Assembly (NCBI RefSeq): GCF_000422465.1
Contig: NZ_KE383843.1
Span: 186,001 to 250,000, forward strand
Length of the DNA stretch: 64,000 nt
Direction of reading: 5' to 3'
Source of the DNA: Paenibacillus harenae DSM 16969
GTDB taxonomy: Bacteria > Bacillota > Bacilli > Paenibacillales > Paenibacillaceae
Shown: one piece after another, positions 63,736-64,000 of the stretch
Numbering within the stretch: the stretch's first letter is position 1
Layout of the letters: the number at the start of each line of letters is the position of its first letter
Notes under the pieces: model-generated
Databases searched by the model: none
What the model was told of the DNA's origin: nothing
What the model saw: the letters and a program-made list of their open reading frames with translations, nothing else
Position numbers and translations under genes: made by a program

Positions 63736-64000
63736 TTAACGATCGGATAATGACGGTGCCTGCTCGATCCAGTTCCACTCGTTGTTGTCGACGAACAAAC
63801 TCACAGCTTGCTCGAACGACAGCCCCGGATCCCGGAATTCGAGCATCATTACGGCAAAAGCCATACATTTGTCCGCTGACGGATTCTCCAATAAATCGTT
63901 GGCTTTCCGGATAAAGTTCTATGGCTTCTCAGGTGCCTTTTCGATCTCATCCATCATCGACTTGTGACAAGGAAACTGAATCCGATTGTGCCCGAGGATG
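63736..64000 (-). pseudogene. Nucleotidyltransferase-domain protein, C-terminal part with in-frame stop, cut by the window edge
   Basis: The minus frame reads ILGHNRIQFPCHKSMMDEIE then KAPEKP, a TAG stop, and in the same frame NFIRKANDLLENPSADKC up to SLSDR and a stop at 63736. It matches the C-terminal part of the damaged nucleotidyltransferase at 52778 (ILAHNRILFPCHKSL, EKPDNFIELAIDLLNNP), where an Asp codon stands at the place of the TAG. It ends 36 bases upstream of the GH78 start. Confidence 0.6.

Noticed and set aside
1-64000. CRISPR array, rRNA or tRNA genes
   Set aside because: No regularly spaced direct repeats and no rRNA- or tRNA-like stretches were seen by eye; small RNAs could still have been missed.

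Overview
The window looks like a chromosomal segment of a Paenibacillus-like Bacillota. This is inferred from GGAGG ribosome sites, sigma-A type promoters, two carbohydrate ABC importers each next to a YesM/YesN-type two-component system, Bacillus-type OhrR and YdfHIJ homologues, and cytoplasmic glycosidases. I saw no rRNA, tRNA or CRISPR array.

Layout. (1) 1-0.45 kb: broken end of a GMC oxidoreductase gene. (2) 0.64-6.76 kb: an IS1595-family insertion sequence with 8-bp target duplications. Its transposase gene is split by a second element (901-5450) that carries no transposase of its own. That inner element has TG...CA termini, tandem end repeats of the Tn7/Tn5053 kind and a nearly perfect 5-bp target duplication. 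Its cargo is an esterase, Tpx peroxidase, thioredoxin reductase and an OhrR regulator. (3) 6.9-16.2 kb: a carbohydrate importer with two binding proteins, a GH172 (DUF2961) enzyme and a divergent YesM/YesN pair. (4) 16.5-27.4 kb: a redox island of AhpD-like protein, Old Yellow Enzyme, four thioredoxin-fold proteins (one broken), a DsbA/FrnE protein, rhodanese, second TrxB, amine oxidase, broken alcohol dehydrogenase and two ArsR-rhodanese fusion regulators. Several promoters share the palindrome ATTCAAT-N6-ATTGAAT. (5) 28-34 kb: decayed DNA with truncated SbcC and SbcD, a MobC-like protein beside an oriT-like hairpin cluster, and an IS110-family remnant. (6) 34.3-44.1 kb: a second importer with its YesM/YesN pair, a serine hydrolase and a malic enzyme. 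(7) 44.2-47.0 kb: a graveyard of IS3, tyrosine recombinase, PIN toxin, HigA, TniQ and TnsA pieces. (8) 47-52.7 kb: a P450 gene and a YdfHIJ-like sensor/regulator/MMPL exporter set with recognisable operators. (9) 52.7-55.1 kb: broken nucleotidyltransferase, TniQ and TniB pieces, MMPL remnant. (10) 55.2-63.7 kb: an operon-like run of GH78 rhamnosidase, esterase, GH3 glucosidase, P450 and SDR.

The two most interesting systems are the following. First, in the last operon four different enzymes (GH78, esterase, GH3, SDR) carry what appears to be the same helical module of about 65-75 residues, C-terminal in the three hydrolases and N-terminal in the SDR. This suggests a shared docking or assembly device for a cytoplasmic pathway that removes rhamnose and glucose from a glycoside and then oxidises the aglycone. 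Second, the inner transposon at 901-5450 is a compact peroxide/thiol cargo without transposase; cutting it out with one 5-bp repeat restores the host transposase reading frame exactly. The redox island adds a third candidate: a regulon apparently controlled by ArsR proteins fused to rhodanese domains.
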